Assembly: GCA_031279965.1 (NCBI GenBank)
Contig: JAITHM010000042.1
Coordinates: 1 to 5,541, forward strand
Direction of reading: 5' to 3'
DNA from: Spirochaetaceae bacterium
Lineage (GTDB): Bacteria; Spirochaetota; Spirochaetia; Treponematales; Breznakiellaceae
Length of the DNA stretch: 5,541 nucleotides
The translations under genes and the position numbers were made by a program. Under the pieces are notes generated by a model. That model saw nothing but the letters and a program-made list of their open reading frames with translations, ran no database searches and was not told the DNA's origin. This document shows, piece after piece, positions 5,301-5,541 of this stretch (position 1 is its first letter; each line of letters starts with the position of its first letter).

Positions 5301-5541
5301 ATGAGGGCAAAAAAAATACGCCGTTTGTATATTATCGGAGCGGGTTTTGCCGGCAGAACACTTGCCAACGAAATCAGAAGCAAAGCAGTTTTGGGCGAGG
5401 TTGTCGCTTTTTTGGATGACGAAAAAGAACGGATTGGGCAGGATCTTGATGGGATACCGGTACTTGGGCCGGTTCGTAATGTTGCGCGGCTTCTGCGTAT
5501 GAAAAGCGGCGACGAAGCGGTTATAGCAATGCCAGACGTTT
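5301..5541 (+). CDS. FlaA1/CapD-like nucleotide-sugar epimerase/dehydratase, 3'-truncated
   Basis: Only the first 80 residues are present; the gene runs off the window. They form a Rossmann nucleotide-binding unit: LYIIGAGFAGRTLANEI (9-25, G-x-G-x-x-G type), VVAFLDDEKERIGQ (34-47), then DGIPVLGPV (50-58) and DEAVIAMPDV (71-80). This order, with the DD end of the second strand and the later 'G-x-PVLG', is typical of the CoA-binding-like N-terminal domain of FlaA1/CapD-type UDP-sugar dehydratases and related polysaccharide proteins. Many family members carry four membrane helices before this unit; here it starts almost at Met1, so this version would be soluble, or the helices are absent. AGGA (5291-5294) lies 6 bases before ATG 5301, inside the end of loaP, and the genes are 1 bp apart, so the two are co-transcribed and probably coupled. 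The catalytic half is not visible, so the reaction cannot be stated. Confidence 0.78.
   Translation, partial: MRAKKIRRLYIIGAGFAGRTLANEIRSKAVLGEVVAFLDDEKERIGQDLDGIPVLGPVRNVARLLRMKSGDEAVIAMPDV

Noticed and set aside
1..5541. CRISPR array, tRNA, rRNA, insertion sequence or origin
   Set aside because: No regularly spaced repeats, cloverleaf, transposase frame or terminal inverted repeats were found on either strand.

Overview
The window looks like bacterial chromosomal DNA, most plausibly from a Treponema-like spirochaete. This is inferred from gene content: a LoaP-type NusG paralogue heading a polysaccharide gene, a response regulator with an HD-GYP output domain, an RqcH/NFACT protein, and a long poly-G tract inside a gene. 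No rRNA, tRNA or other decisive marker is present, so the assignment is tentative. Positions 1 to about 1230 are visibly AT-rich, while the stretch from about 3200 to the end is much richer in GC, so the window may join an accessory segment to older chromosome.

Layout, left half. A 5'-truncated YczE/YitT-like membrane protein gene (1-347, +) converges on, and overlaps by 24 bp, a SAM-dependent methyltransferase gene (324-1073, -). The methyltransferase has its own near-consensus promoter (1115-1143, -). Its coding sequence carries an uninterrupted run of 13 G (C at 824-836 on the + strand). The present length keeps the gene open. A loss or gain of one base runs into a stop codon at once or within a few codons, which is the signature of a phase-variable ON/OFF switch. 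A small XRE-family regulator (1232-1561, -) follows.

Centre. The gap between the XRE gene and a divergent 109-residue protein of unknown function (1693-2022, +) holds a textbook sigma-70-type promoter (TTGACA, 17 bp, TACAAT). It also holds two copies of a 16-17 bp direct repeat and an inverted TCTAATA/TATTAGA pair straddling the -10 region and start point, which is a plausible operator for the XRE protein. Next comes a receiver/HD-GYP response regulator (2128-3204, +) in which the histidine of the HD motif is replaced by tyrosine. The rqcH-like gene (3205-4665, +) starts on the base after its stop codon.

Right half. After a 100 bp gap with a possible terminator lies a loaP-like antiterminator gene (4766-5299, +). 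One base later begins a FlaA1/CapD-like nucleotide-sugar enzyme gene (5301 to the window edge, +). These two look like the head of a surface polysaccharide operon with a dedicated elongation factor.

The strongest candidate for something undescribed is the phase-variable methyltransferase. The YD variant of the HD-GYP domain and the XRE/operator/orphan-protein module come next.
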